From an uncultured Bacteroidales bacterium (lineage in GTDB: Bacteria > Bacteroidota > Bacteroidia > Bacteroidales > UBA932), in NCBI GenBank assembly GCA_946999645.1, contig CAMQDS010000002.1, positions 124,001 through 188,000 on the forward strand: a DNA stretch of 64,000 nucleotides, read 5' to 3'. The position numbers were made by a program, and so were the translations under genes. Under the pieces are notes generated by a model. The model was not told the DNA's origin and did not search any database. It saw only the letters and a program-made list of their open reading frames with translations. This document shows positions 1 to 8,539 of the stretch, piece after piece (the stretch's first letter is position 1; every line of letters begins with the position of its first letter).

Positions 1-1609
1 TTCTTACAAAATTTTCAGAGGAGTCAAAGAGGTTTTCTGCTATACATTTTGCTAATCTTGTTTTTCCTACTCCCGTAGAACCTAAGAATAGGAAGGAACC
101 GATAGGTCTTTTAGGATCTCTCAGCCCAGATCGGTTGCGTCGTATTGCACTGATTATACTATCAATGGCATTATCCTGACCTATTATTTTCTCTTTTAAG
201 TTATCTTTTAATTTTATTATTCTATTTCCTTCTGATTCGGAAATCCTATTTATTGGAATTCCAGTGGCTTTTGATACTACTTCGGCAATATCCTCTTCAT
301 TAACAACAGGGATCTTTGTTTCTGAAAGTGTCCCTCGTTTTATATGTACCATGGCTCCTGCTTCATCCATTGTGTCTATGGCTTTGTCTGGTAAAACTTT
401 ATCAGACATATATCTGTCAGTAAGCTTGACACATGCCTCAATTGCCTCGCTTGTATAGTTTATTTTGTGGAATATTTCGTATTTTTCTTTAATATTGTTC
501 AGTATCTTAATTGTCTTTGATGTGTCTGTTGCTTGAATTTCAATTTTTTGAAATCTTCTATCAAGTGCACCGTCTTTTTCTATAATCTTGCGAAACTCGT
601 CTGTAGTTGTCGCTCCTATACATCTTATATCTCCTCTTGCAAGAGAGGGTTTTATTATATTTGCTGCATCTAAACTGCCTTGAGGTCCACCTGCTCCAAC
701 TATAGTGTGAAATTCATCTATAAAAAGTATTATATCTGGGTTACTCGAAGCCGTAGTTATTATGTCTTTAATCCTTTGTTCAAATTCTCCTCTGTATTTT
801 GATCCTGCAACGATTGAGGCAATGTCTATTGAAATAATTTTCTTGTTTGATAGTATGTCTGGAATATCTCCACATGCTATTTTTAGTGCAAGTCCTTCAA
901 TAATTGCTGATTTTCCAACTCCAGGATCTCCTATGAGCATTGGATTATTCTTTTTTCTCCTTCCTAAAATTTCTATCACTCTGCTTATTTCTTCGTCTCT
1001 GCCCGTTATAGGGTCGAGTTTCCCTTCTGAAGCGGCTTTTGTGAGGTCATATCCATAGGTGGTAATATCAATTGTTCTTTTATTTTTATTTTGAAAATCT
1101 TTATTTTCCTCTTGCTCTATATTATCTTTCCAATTAATGTTATCGTCATCTTTTTCGGTGTTTCTTTTAATTAAACCCGATTCAACGAAATAGTTTAAAA
1201 TATTTTCTTGAGTTATTCCTATGTTCGTTAGATACTTTTGTCCATTACAACTGTTTCTATTGAGTAATGCCAAAAGCAGATGTTGCGAACCTGCTTCTTT
1301 TTGTTTGTATACTGTAGCTTGTAATAAGGTAATACTCAATGTGTTCTGCGTGGTCCTTGAAAAGGATATATCATCAATTTCGGAATATGTAATTTTTTGA
1401 TTTGTAGCTATAATAGAATCTATGAAATCTTTTAACTCGTTTATATCGACATTATATGCTTTCAATGCGGATATGGCAGCGTTATTGCCATGTCTTATTA
1501 TTCCAAGAAAAAGATGGTCTGGGGTAATAAGATAGCACCCTGTTCTCATTGCTTCCTCCTTGGAATAACTTATTATTGCATTCAGTTCTTCTGTTATTTT
1601 TATTCCCAT
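1..1609 (-). CDS. clpC: Clp-family AAA+ unfoldase (ClpC/ClpA-like), C-terminal part beyond window edge
   Basis: Hexameric ATPase subunit that unfolds proteins and feeds them to the ClpP protease in the cytosol. 536 codons are present from an ATG at 1609; the gene runs off the left edge soon after the second Walker A motif, against roughly 840 residues for the family. A Clp-N double repeat fills about residues 1-150. The first AAA module has Walker A GDPGVGKS at 227-234 and a FIDEFH Walker B. The second Walker A, at 510-517, reads GSTGVGKT where GPTGVGKT is usual. Between the end of the first module and the second (around 250-420 of the window) there is only a linker of about a dozen residues: the coiled-coil middle domain with UVR motif that defines ClpC is absent, which is a ClpA-like layout. 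Diverges from gyrA. Clp ATPase identity is certain; the clpC name is by lineage and could equally be written clpA-like. Confidence 0.9.
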   Translation of the reverse strand, partial: MGIKITEELNAIISYSKEEAMRTGCYLITPDHLFLGIIRHGNNAAISALKAYNVDINELKDFIDSIIATNQKITYSEIDDISFSRTTQNTLSITLLQATVYKQKEAGSQHLLLALLNRNSCNGQKYLTNIGITQENILNYFVESGLIKRNTEKDDDNINWKDNIEQEENKDFQNKNKRTIDITTYGYDLTKAASEGKLDPITGRDEEISRVIEILGRRKKNNPMLIGDPGVGKSAIIEGLALKIACGDIPDILSNKKIISIDIASIVAGSKYRGEFEQRIKDIITTASSNPDIILFIDEFHTIVGAGGPQGSLDAANIIKPSLARGDIRCIGATTTDEFRKIIEKDGALDRRFQKIEIQATDTSKTIKILNNIKEKYEIFHKINYTSEAIEACVKLTDRYMSDKVLPDKAIDTMDEAGAMVHIKRGTLSETKIPVVNEEDIAEVVSKATGIPINRISESEGNRIIKLKDNLKEKIIGQDNAIDSIISAIRRNRSGLRDPKRPIGSFLFLGSTGVGKTRLAKCIAENLFDSSENFVR

Positions 1610-1630
1610 ACTAAATACTTTGTATACATG

Positions 1631-1661
1631 CAAAAATAGCAAAAAACTCCAAATGCTTCAA
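1631..1661 (-). promoter_or_regulatory. clpC promoter, Bacteroides type
   Basis: On the minus strand a TTG (1661-1659) stands 20 nt ahead of TATTTTTG (1638-1631), matching the Bacteroidota -33/-7 pattern. The -7 box lies 21 nt upstream of the chosen ATG. No heat-shock (CIRCE-type) repeat is seen. Confidence 0.55.
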
Positions 1662-1682
1662 TATGTGCATGGTATTACACTG

Positions 1683-1714
1683 TTTGCAGTAACGATAAAA
1701 AATTCTTAAATTTG
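1683..1714 (+). promoter_or_regulatory. gyrA promoter, Bacteroides type
   Basis: TTTG at 1683-1686, a 20-nt spacer, then TAAATTTG at 1707-1714. This is a near-ideal primary sigma factor site for Bacteroidota and would start transcription about 20 nt before the gyrA ATG at 1741. Confidence 0.65.
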
Positions 1715-1740
1715 CGTCTTTAAGAGAATGTTATAACATT

Positions 1741-4272
1741 ATGGAGATAGACGAAAAAGTTAGCGCGGAAGGAACTGGCGGTGTCATCGAACAGGTGAGC
1801 ATTGATCAGGAAATGAGAGCCGCATATATCGATTATTCGATGTCTGTGATTGTGTCCAGAGCTCTTCCGGATGCAAGAGATGGTCTGAAACCCGTGCAAA
1901 GAAGAGTTCTTTTTGGAATGGACGGCCTGGGGCTAAGTTATTCAGGGCAAACTAAAAAATCTGCCAGAATAGTAGGTGAAGTACTCGGTAAGTTTCATCC
2001 TCATGGGGACTTGAGTGTGTATGACGCTATGGCGAGGCTTGCTCAGCCTTGGAATCAAAGGTATCCTCTGATTTTTGGTCAGGGAAACTTCGGTTCTATG
2101 GATGGTGACCCTGTCGCTGCAATGCGATATACGGAGGCTAAACTCGAAAAAATAACTGATGATATACTTGGAGATATAGATAAGGATACTGTAGACTTTC
2201 AGTTGAACTTTGATGATACCATCGAGGAGCCTACGGTTCTTCCAACAAAGGCTCCGTTGCTTTTGCTTAACGGCTCCTCCGGTATAGCAGTGGGAATGGC
2301 TACCAATATGGCTCCTCACAATCTGGGTGAGTGTTGTGATGCTATTTGTGCATTTATAGATAATCCAGATATTGATACTGCTGGGCTTATGAAGTATATC
2401 AAAGGTCCAGATTTCCCTACAGGAGGTATTATTCATGGAATACACGGAATAAAAGAGGCTTATGAAACTGGTCGCGGTAAGGTGATGATGAGAGCCAAGA
2501 CCGAGATAGAAGTGGCGGAGAATGGAAGGGAGACTATCGTAGTGTCTGAAATTCCATATATGGTGAATAAAAAGGATATGATTGAGCGTATAGGGCAGAT
2601 GGTGGAGGATAAGAAACTCGATGGAATATCCTATATAAACGATGAAACATCAAGAGAGGGAGTCAGAGTGATTATAAGAGTTAAACAAGGTTTTAACTCA
2701 AATGTAGTCCTGAATACCTTATTTAAGTATACTGCTTTGCAGTCAAGTTTCCCTATCAATAATGTTGCTCTTGTCAATGGAAGACCTATGACAATGAGCC
2801 TTAAGGATATGATAAGGACTTTTGTGGATTTCCGCCACAATGTTGTTGTAAGGAGGACAAAGTTTGAACTTGACAAGGCACAAAAAAGAGCTCATATATT
2901 GGAAGGTCTTTTGAAGGCAATAGATGTTATTGATGAAATAATTCGTATCATCAGGGCTTCAAAGAGTGTGGATGAGGCTAAGGAAGAACTTATTAAGACT
3001 TTTGAATTTACTGAAATTCAAGCTTCTGCAATCGTCGAAATGAGACTTAGGCAACTTACCGGACTTGAACGGGAAAAATTGCAAGCAGAATTTGATGACC
3101 TTGAAAAATTTATAGCCCATTGTATTGAAGTTCTTGGAAGTGAGCAGATGCAACTTGATATAGTAAAGACGGAAACTCAGGAAATTAAGGCTAAATATGC
3201 TGATGCAAGGAGAACGGAAATAAGACTTTCTGCCGAGGAATTTAATCCTGAAGACTTCTATGCAGATGATGATGTTGTGATAACAATTTCCCATATGGGA
3301 TATATCAAACGTACCGATCTCACTGAGTTTAAAACTCAAAATAGAGGGGGTGTAGGAATGAAGGCAAGTTCAACAAGGGATTCGGATTTCATCGACCATC
3401 TATATATTGCAAATATGCATAGTACAATGCTGTTCTTCACAGAAAGTGGTCGTTGTTTTTGGCTTAAAGTATATGAGATACCTGAAGGTACGAGAACTTC
3501 TAAAGGTCGCGCCATACAGAATGTATTGAATATTCCTGATGATAAGATAAAGGCCATTATAAATGTGAATAATCTTGATGATGCCGAGTATGTCAGGAAT
3601 AATTATGTGATACTAACATCGAAGCGTGGTATTATTAAAAAGACTACACTCGAAGCCTATTCAAGACCTCGTGCGAATGGTATCAATGCTATCACCATAA
3701 GAGAGGGTGATGAACTGTTGGACGCTGCTCTTACTAACGGAAGATGTCAGATGCTTGTAGCAGCGAAGAATGGTAATTGTTGTCGTTTTGAAGAAACAGA
3801 TGCAAGACCGTTGGGACGTACAGCTTCTGGAGTAAAGGGAATAAATATAGGTGATAATGATGAGGTTATAGGTGCAATTGCGTATGATCCTCATGCTGAA
3901 GATGCTTCTGCACACAGTGTCTTGGTAGTCAGTGAGAATGGTTATGGTAAACGTACTGATTTTGACGAATATAGGTTGACAAATAGGGGTGGAAAAGGTG
4001 TGAAAACCTTAAATATTACAGAAAAAACAGGAAACTTAGTAGCTATTAAAAATGTAACTGATGAGGATGACCTTATGATTATCAATAGGTCTGGTCTTAC
4101 TATCAGAATGTCTGTTTCTGACATAAGGCTTGCTGGAAGAGCTACTCAGGGAGTTCGCCTTATAAATATTAAAGATGGAGATTCGATAGCATCTGTTTCT
4201 GTAGTTACAAAAAGTGAAGATGACGAAGAAACAGAACAAAATCCTATAACTAATGGTCAGGAGAATGAATAA
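1741..4272 (+). CDS. gyrA: DNA gyrase subunit A
   Basis: Breakage-reunion subunit of gyrase; introduces negative supercoils with GyrB (not in this window). 843 residues, normal length. The catalytic Tyr is Tyr130 in the AAMRYTEA motif. The quinolone-determining region reads HPHGDLSVYDAM at residues 86-97. By alignment to E. coli (HPHGDSAVYD), the position equivalent to Ser83 is Leu91 (codon TTG at 2011-2013), while the Asp87 equivalent, Asp95, is kept. The C-terminal beta-pinwheel carries GyrA-box-like motifs QNRGGVG (533-539) and TNRGGKG (747-753). GyrA rather than ParC is favoured by the length and the pinwheel motifs. Followed 21 nt later by a TPR gene, probably in one transcript. Confidence 0.96.
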   Translation: MEIDEKVSAEGTGGVIEQVSIDQEMRAAYIDYSMSVIVSRALPDARDGLKPVQRRVLFGMDGLGLSYSGQTKKSARIVGEVLGKFHPHGDLSVYDAMARLAQPWNQRYPLIFGQGNFGSMDGDPVAAMRYTEAKLEKITDDILGDIDKDTVDFQLNFDDTIEEPTVLPTKAPLLLLNGSSGIAVGMATNMAPHNLGECCDAICAFIDNPDIDTAGLMKYIKGPDFPTGGIIHGIHGIKEAYETGRGKVMMRAKTEIEVAENGRETIVVSEIPYMVNKKDMIERIGQMVEDKKLDGISYINDETSREGVRVIIRVKQGFNSNVVLNTLFKYTALQSSFPINNVALVNGRPMTMSLKDMIRTFVDFRHNVVVRRTKFELDKAQKRAHILEGLLKAIDVIDEIIRIIRASKSVDEAKEELIKTFEFTEIQASAIVEMRLRQLTGLEREKLQAEFDDLEKFIAHCIEVLGSEQMQLDIVKTETQEIKAKYADARRTEIRLSAEEFNPEDFYADDDVVITISHMGYIKRTDLTEFKTQNRGGVGMKASSTRDSDFIDHLYIANMHSTMLFFTESGRCFWLKVYEIPEGTRTSKGRAIQNVLNIPDDKIKAIINVNNLDDAEYVRNNYVILTSKRGIIKKTTLEAYSRPRANGINAITIREGDELLDAALTNGRCQMLVAAKNGNCCRFEETDARPLGRTASGVKGINIGDNDEVIGAIAYDPHAEDASAHSVLVVSENGYGKRTDFDEYRLTNRGGKGVKTLNITEKTGNLVAIKNVTDEDDLMIINRSGLTIRMSVSDIRLAGRATQGVRLINIKDGDSIASVSVVTKSEDDEETEQNPITNGQENE

Positions 4273-4293
4273 TAATGTATAACTGATTTTTAT

Positions 4294-5589
4294 ATGAAGA
4301 AAATTTTAATCGTATTGTCGCTTTTTGCAACAATGCATATAGCGAATGCTCAAGTAAAGTCTGCCGTAGATGCCAAAAAGGCGGTTGAATCAGCTGAAAC
4401 ATCAATCCAAAATCCTAAAAAAGCTGTTAAAGCCAACACCTGGATTAAATTAGGAAATGCTTACGTAGGTGCATATGATGCTTCTGTTGGAAACATTTGG
4501 CTTGGAGCTTCAAAGACAGAACTTGCACTTATTATGGGAAACGAAAAGCCTTTGTCTACTGAACAAGTCGTATTGGGTGGTGAACAGATGACCAAGGAAG
4601 TATATGAAACTAAAAATCTATATTTCCGTGCTGATGGAAAACTTGCTATGATTGAAGTTACTAAACCTGTTTATCCTGATGCTTTGGATAAAGCATATTC
4701 TGCCTATTGCAAGGCTTATGAAGTAGATGCTTCAAAGGCAACTAAACCAGTGAAAGCTGCTTTTAAGACAATCTCTGATAAGAATATGCAGGATGCATTT
4801 ACACTATATCAACTTGGAAACTATGCTGAATCAAGTGTTAAGTTTGAGAAAGCCGCTTTAGCTGCTTCAACGCAGCCATTAAACCTGGTTGATACGAATG
4901 CTATTTATAATGCAGGATTTACCGCTTGGCTCGCAAAGGATATGCTGAGAGCAAAAGTTTTCTTCGAGAAAAGTTATAAGATAGGATATTTTGCTGCTGA
5001 TGGAGAACTTTTTTCTAAACTTGCTGATGTAGATACTCTTAAGGCTAAATCATACTTAGAGGAGGGCTTTGAAAAATTCCCTCAAAGTCAAAGTATACTT
5101 ATCAGTTTGATTAATTACTATATCAAGCATAATGAAAATCCTGACAGACTCTTCGGATTATTGGATAAGGCTAAACAAAATGAGCCTAATAATGCCTCTC
5201 TATATTATGTTGAAGGTAATATCCATAGCAAATTAGGAGAAGTTGAAAAAGCTATTGCATCTTATGAAAAATGTGCAGAAATTGATCCTAACTATGAATA
5301 TGGTTATATTGGAGAAGGTATACTGTATTATAATAAGGCTTTGGACCTCCAGACTAAGGCTCAGGAAGAGTTGGATGACACTAAGTATATGGCAATAGTA
5401 AATGATTTTGAAAAGAGCCTTAAAGGGTGTATTGAACCATTTGAGAAAGCTTTTTCAATTTCAAAGGATGAAAATGTAAAACGCAGCATTGCAGAATATC
5501 TGAAGAATGCTTATTATCGTTTCCGTGATCAGGACGCAAAGTATAAGCAAGGGTATGAAAAGTATTCAAATATAGCTGCTGGAAAGTAG
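4294..5589 (+). CDS. Exported tetratricopeptide-repeat protein
   Basis: 431 residues with a cleavable signal peptide (MKKILIVLSLFATMHIANAQ). Several TPR helices are visible, for example the segments starting DAFTLYQLGNYAESSVKFEKA and ASLYYVEGNIHSKLGEVEKA, the latter followed by a typical A-x-Y-x-K-A/C-A-E-I-D-P-N repeat end. TPR arrays are protein-protein scaffolds; in the periplasm they usually serve assembly complexes, but the partner here is unknown. Lies 21 nt after gyrA and ends at a strong terminator, so it probably shares the gyrA transcript. No enzymatic motif seen. Confidence 0.85.
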   Translation: MKKILIVLSLFATMHIANAQVKSAVDAKKAVESAETSIQNPKKAVKANTWIKLGNAYVGAYDASVGNIWLGASKTELALIMGNEKPLSTEQVVLGGEQMTKEVYETKNLYFRADGKLAMIEVTKPVYPDALDKAYSAYCKAYEVDASKATKPVKAAFKTISDKNMQDAFTLYQLGNYAESSVKFEKAALAASTQPLNLVDTNAIYNAGFTAWLAKDMLRAKVFFEKSYKIGYFAADGELFSKLADVDTLKAKSYLEEGFEKFPQSQSILISLINYYIKHNENPDRLFGLLDKAKQNEPNNASLYYVEGNIHSKLGEVEKAIASYEKCAEIDPNYEYGYIGEGILYYNKALDLQTKAQEELDDTKYMAIVNDFEKSLKGCIEPFEKAFSISKDENVKRSIAEYLKNAYYRFRDQDAKYKQGYEKYSNIAAGK

Positions 5590-5610
5590 TCTAAGATACA
5601 TAATACTATA

Positions 5611-5642
5611 AATCGCAGTTCAATATTGAACTGCGATTTTTG
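5611..5642. terminator. Bidirectional intrinsic terminator between TPR gene and phoH
   Basis: A perfect 28-nt palindrome (arms AATCGCAGTTCAAT and ATTGAACTGCGATT, 5611-5638) followed by a T run on the plus strand and preceded by A-rich sequence, so it can serve both convergent genes. Confidence 0.88.
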
Positions 5643-5644
5643 TA

Positions 5645-6595
5645 TTAATGCTCTGCGTCTTTTTTTTGGTCAAAAGCTTTTACAATCTTTGATACTAAGG
5701 CATGTCTTACTATGTCTTCGTTTGAAAAACAGATGGTTGTAATCCCTTTTATGCCTTGCAAAAGGGATATGCCTTTAAGTAATCCAGAATCGACTGTATT
5801 AGGGAGGTCTATTTGAGTTGCATCTCCTGTAACTATAAATTTTGCATTTGCCCCCATTCTCGTAAGAAACATTTTTAGTTGCCCTAAATTGGTATTTTGT
5901 GCTTCATCAAGTATTACACATGCCTTATCTAATGTTCTTCCTCTCATGTAAGCAAGTGGGGCAATTTGTATAACTCCATCTTCAATGTATTCTTGCAATT
6001 TTTTAGCAGGTATCATATCCCCTAAAGCATCGTATAGAGGTTGCAGATATGGGTCGAGTTTGTCCTTTAGATCTCCTGGCAGAAAGCCAAGACGCTCTCC
6101 GGCTTCTACGGCAGGTCGTGTAAGTATAATCCTTTTAATCTCTCTATTCTTTAATGCTCTGACTGCTAAGGCTATAGCAATGTATGTCTTCCCCGTTCCT
6201 GCCGGTCCTGTGGCAAAGATGAGGTCGCTTTCGAAATATGCCTTAACCATCAATTGCTGATTTGTATTTCTGGCTCTAATGGGTTTCCCATCTGTTCCAT
6301 GTACAATTATGGCATCCCCATTAAGTTTGAATTTTTCTGGAGAACTTTCACCGTCAAATATATCTTCGATGTCGTATATTGTCAGATTTTTTTTACTGTG
6401 ACTTCTTTCTATTAGTTCATTGAATTTGTCGCTAAACTCCTCTATCTGTTGTGGTTTTCCGTCTAATATTATTTGGTTTCCTCTTGCAACTACTTTGAGA
6501 TAAGGAAAATAACTGCAGAATTCTTCAAATATCTTATTCCCGGCCCCATATATCTCTATGGGATTTATATTTTCTATATTAATACTTTCTATCAT
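5645..6595 (-). CDS. phoH: PhoH-like ATPase
   Basis: Cytosolic P-loop ATPase/putative RNA helicase of the PhoH/YbeZ family, associated with RNA processing and ribosome maturation. From the ATG at 6595 the protein is 316 residues; Walker A is GPAGTGKT at 130-137 and Walker B is ILDEAQN (Asp230-Glu231). An in-frame ATG at 6637 would add 14 residues, but the family normally begins with the hydrophobic-charged segment after Met at 6595, a GAGGA-like stretch precedes that codon, and a TATTTTTG -7 box at 6642-6635 would then lie only just upstream of the longer start. Convergent with the TPR gene, divergent from the SPOR lipoprotein. Confidence 0.93.
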   Translation of the reverse strand: MIESINIENINPIEIYGAGNKIFEEFCSYFPYLKVVARGNQIILDGKPQQIEEFSDKFNELIERSHSKKNLTIYDIEDIFDGESSPEKFKLNGDAIIVHGTDGKPIRARNTNQQLMVKAYFESDLIFATGPAGTGKTYIAIALAVRALKNREIKRIILTRPAVEAGERLGFLPGDLKDKLDPYLQPLYDALGDMIPAKKLQEYIEDGVIQIAPLAYMRGRTLDKACVILDEAQNTNLGQLKMFLTRMGANAKFIVTGDATQIDLPNTVDSGLLKGISLLQGIKGITTICFSNEDIVRHALVSKIVKAFDQKKDAEH

Positions 6596-6634
6596 AATAA
6601 TATCCTCGTTACAATTTTCTCTCTCTGGCAGATG

Positions 6635-6662
6635 CAAAAATAATTAATATTGGTTACATTTG
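6635..6662. promoter_or_regulatory. Closely packed divergent -7 elements for phoH and the SPOR lipoprotein
   Basis: TATTTTTG on the minus strand (6642-6635) and TACATTTG on the plus strand (6655-6662) are 12 nt apart. Neither has a clear -33 TTTG at the standard distance, so both assignments are tentative; their positions fit the start codons at 6595 (minus) and 6689 (plus). Confidence 0.4.
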
Positions 6663-6688
6663 CACATAATACCGGTAATACAAACATA

Positions 6689-7204
6689 ATGAAACGTTCG
6701 TTGATTTATATTTTAATAACTTCCTGTTTACTTTTACAAGGATGTGATGTCTTTCGCAAGTTAGTGGGAAGGCCTACGGCGGCAGAGATTGAGGCAAAAA
6801 GACTTGAAATAATCCGCAACCGGGAATCTATACACCGTTATAGGATTGACTCTCTTAGGCGAGTGGAAAAGCAGATTGCAGATTCACTTGTTATACTTGA
6901 TTCCATTAAGCAAATGAATGGAACCATACTGAATCCTGCTTCGATGGGAGGACTTTTTACTACTAAATTGGATTATAGGTATTACATTATTGTAGGAGCC
7001 TTTACTAAAAGATTAAATGCCGAGGAACTTTTGAAAAGTGTTCAAAAGTCAGGCTATATAGGTACAATCATAAATTTTAAAAATGGCTTTAATGCAGTAG
7101 GAATATGTAATACAAACAGTCTTAAGCAGGCATTTTCTTCTTTGAAAACAGTGAAAAACGAAGTTTTCTGTCCTAAGGATGTATGGATATTAGTAAATGA
7201 GTAA
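6689..7204 (+). CDS. SPOR-domain lipoprotein
   Basis: 171 residues from the ATG at 6689. The N-terminus is a lipoprotein signal with lipobox LQGC (Cys19). A charged, probably helical segment follows (about 30-80), then a SPOR domain of about 75 residues that opens with YYIIVGAFTKRLNAEELL, the typical SPOR first strand and helix. SPOR domains bind denuded glycan strands of septal peptidoglycan, so a cell-division or wall-remodelling role at the membrane-wall interface is likely. A longer frame opens at 6650, but it would include the -7 element and bury the signal peptide, so it is rejected. Overlaps or abuts the next gene. Confidence 0.85.
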   Translation: MKRSLIYILITSCLLLQGCDVFRKLVGRPTAAEIEAKRLEIIRNRESIHRYRIDSLRRVEKQIADSLVILDSIKQMNGTILNPASMGGLFTTKLDYRYYIIVGAFTKRLNAEELLKSVQKSGYIGTIINFKNGFNAVGICNTNSLKQAFSSLKTVKNEVFCPKDVWILVNE

Positions 7205-7208
7205 GATT

Positions 7209-8519
7209 ATGAAAATCAAGGTATTATTAATATCTGTTTTGTTATTATTGTGTGCTTGTGTCTATTCAGAAAGTAGAACAGATTATTCTGAATTAAATGA
7301 CTCTGAAACTTCGGCTGTATTAAGAAAGACAGTTGCCCATATTGCTTCGTCTTCTATGAGGGGACGAAAGCCAGGAACAGATGAAGAGAAGGCTGTGGCA
7401 TCATACATTTATGATAAAATGAAAGAGGCTGGGGTAGAAATGCTCTGCCCAAAATCAGGTGATACTTTCGGAATATCTTTACCTTCTGGAGATACATTAA
7501 CTTCAAGAAATGTGCTTGGCTTTGTGCAAGGTTCTGATCCTGAACTTAGTAAACGTTATATTGTGGTCGGGGCAAGAATGGATAATATAGGAACTAATCC
7601 TATGACTGTAAATGGCAAGGCTGTGGAGCAGATTTACTATGGTGCCAATGGGAATGCTTCAGGGCTTGCAATGATGCTGGAACTTGCACGTATTGTATCA
7701 GTCAATTCACTACTTTTCCGCAGATCTGTAATTTTCGTTGCTTTCGGCTCTTCAACAATGGGTTTTGCTGGTTCATGGTATTTTCTCAACCGTTCTTTTA
7801 AGGATGTGGCAAATATTGATGCAATGATTAATTTGGATATGCTTGGCTGCGGAGAGAAGTTCTATGCTTATACCTCATCGAATAAGGATTTAACTCAAAT
7901 GATTGAGAATATTTCAGAAACGCTCCAACCGATTAAACCTGAAATTATTACTTACGAGCCTTTCCCGTCTGATCATAGAGCCTTTTATGCCAAGAAAATA
8001 CCATCAGTCTATTTTACAACTGGCAAATATCCGGAATATAATACTCCTAAAGATGTTCCTTCGATATTGGATTATGAATTAATGGAGAGGGAACTTGAAT
8101 ATATTTATAACTTTACAAAGGAAGAGGCAAATACTGATATGGCTCCTGAATTTCATAGGAGTATGAAATCTGAAGATATAGAAAAAGTATGTTCATATTA
8201 TGATTGTGATAAGAAGCCTTCATTTATGGGACATACGGATCTCAGTTGGTTTGTTAACAAGTGGGTATATCAATACCTTAGATATTCGTCTTCAGCAGTA
8301 AAGGCAGGAATACAGGGAAAGGTATATGTGGAGTTTGCAATTGATAGAAATGGAAAAGTAACAGATGTAAATGTTACTAAGAGTTTGACACCGTCTCTTG
8401 ATGAAGAAGTCATTAGGGTTATTAAGGCTTCACCTTCATGGAAGCCGGGAATTAAAAATGGAAAAAAGGTTAAATGCTATATCAGCATGCCTATATATTT
8501 TGTATTGAAGAAAAAGTAA
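7209..8519 (+). CDS. M28-type peptidase homologue lacking metal ligands, fused to a TonB C-terminal domain
   Basis: 436 residues from the ATG at 7209 (an ATG at 7197, overlapping the previous stop, adds four residues). The signal ends LLCAC, so Cys17 may be lipidated. Residues about 30-300 fold-match the M28 aminopeptidase family, but the metal and catalytic positions are altered: GARMDNIG has Arg123 for the first His, GANGNASG has Gly148 for the bridging Asp, and FGSSTMG has Ser182-Thr183 for the Glu-Glu pair. Asp125, Asp210 and His256 persist. The last 80 or so residues are a TonB_C domain (from GIQGKVYVEFAIDRNGKV). It is probably not a working zinc peptidase; a binding or structural role in the envelope is inferred. 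It lies directly behind the SPOR gene. Confidence 0.75.
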   Translation: MKIKVLLISVLLLLCACVYSESRTDYSELNDSETSAVLRKTVAHIASSSMRGRKPGTDEEKAVASYIYDKMKEAGVEMLCPKSGDTFGISLPSGDTLTSRNVLGFVQGSDPELSKRYIVVGARMDNIGTNPMTVNGKAVEQIYYGANGNASGLAMMLELARIVSVNSLLFRRSVIFVAFGSSTMGFAGSWYFLNRSFKDVANIDAMINLDMLGCGEKFYAYTSSNKDLTQMIENISETLQPIKPEIITYEPFPSDHRAFYAKKIPSVYFTTGKYPEYNTPKDVPSILDYELMERELEYIYNFTKEEANTDMAPEFHRSMKSEDIEKVCSYYDCDKKPSFMGHTDLSWFVNKWVYQYLRYSSSAVKAGIQGKVYVEFAIDRNGKVTDVNVTKSLTPSLDEEVIRVIKASPSWKPGIKNGKKVKCYISMPIYFVLKKK

Positions 8520-8539
8520 AACATAATATAAAGTTAAAA

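Noticed and set aside
1942..4239. Several long open frames antisense to gyrA
   Set aside because: They have no promoter, no recognisable protein features and mirror the codon pattern of gyrA; shadows of the real gene.
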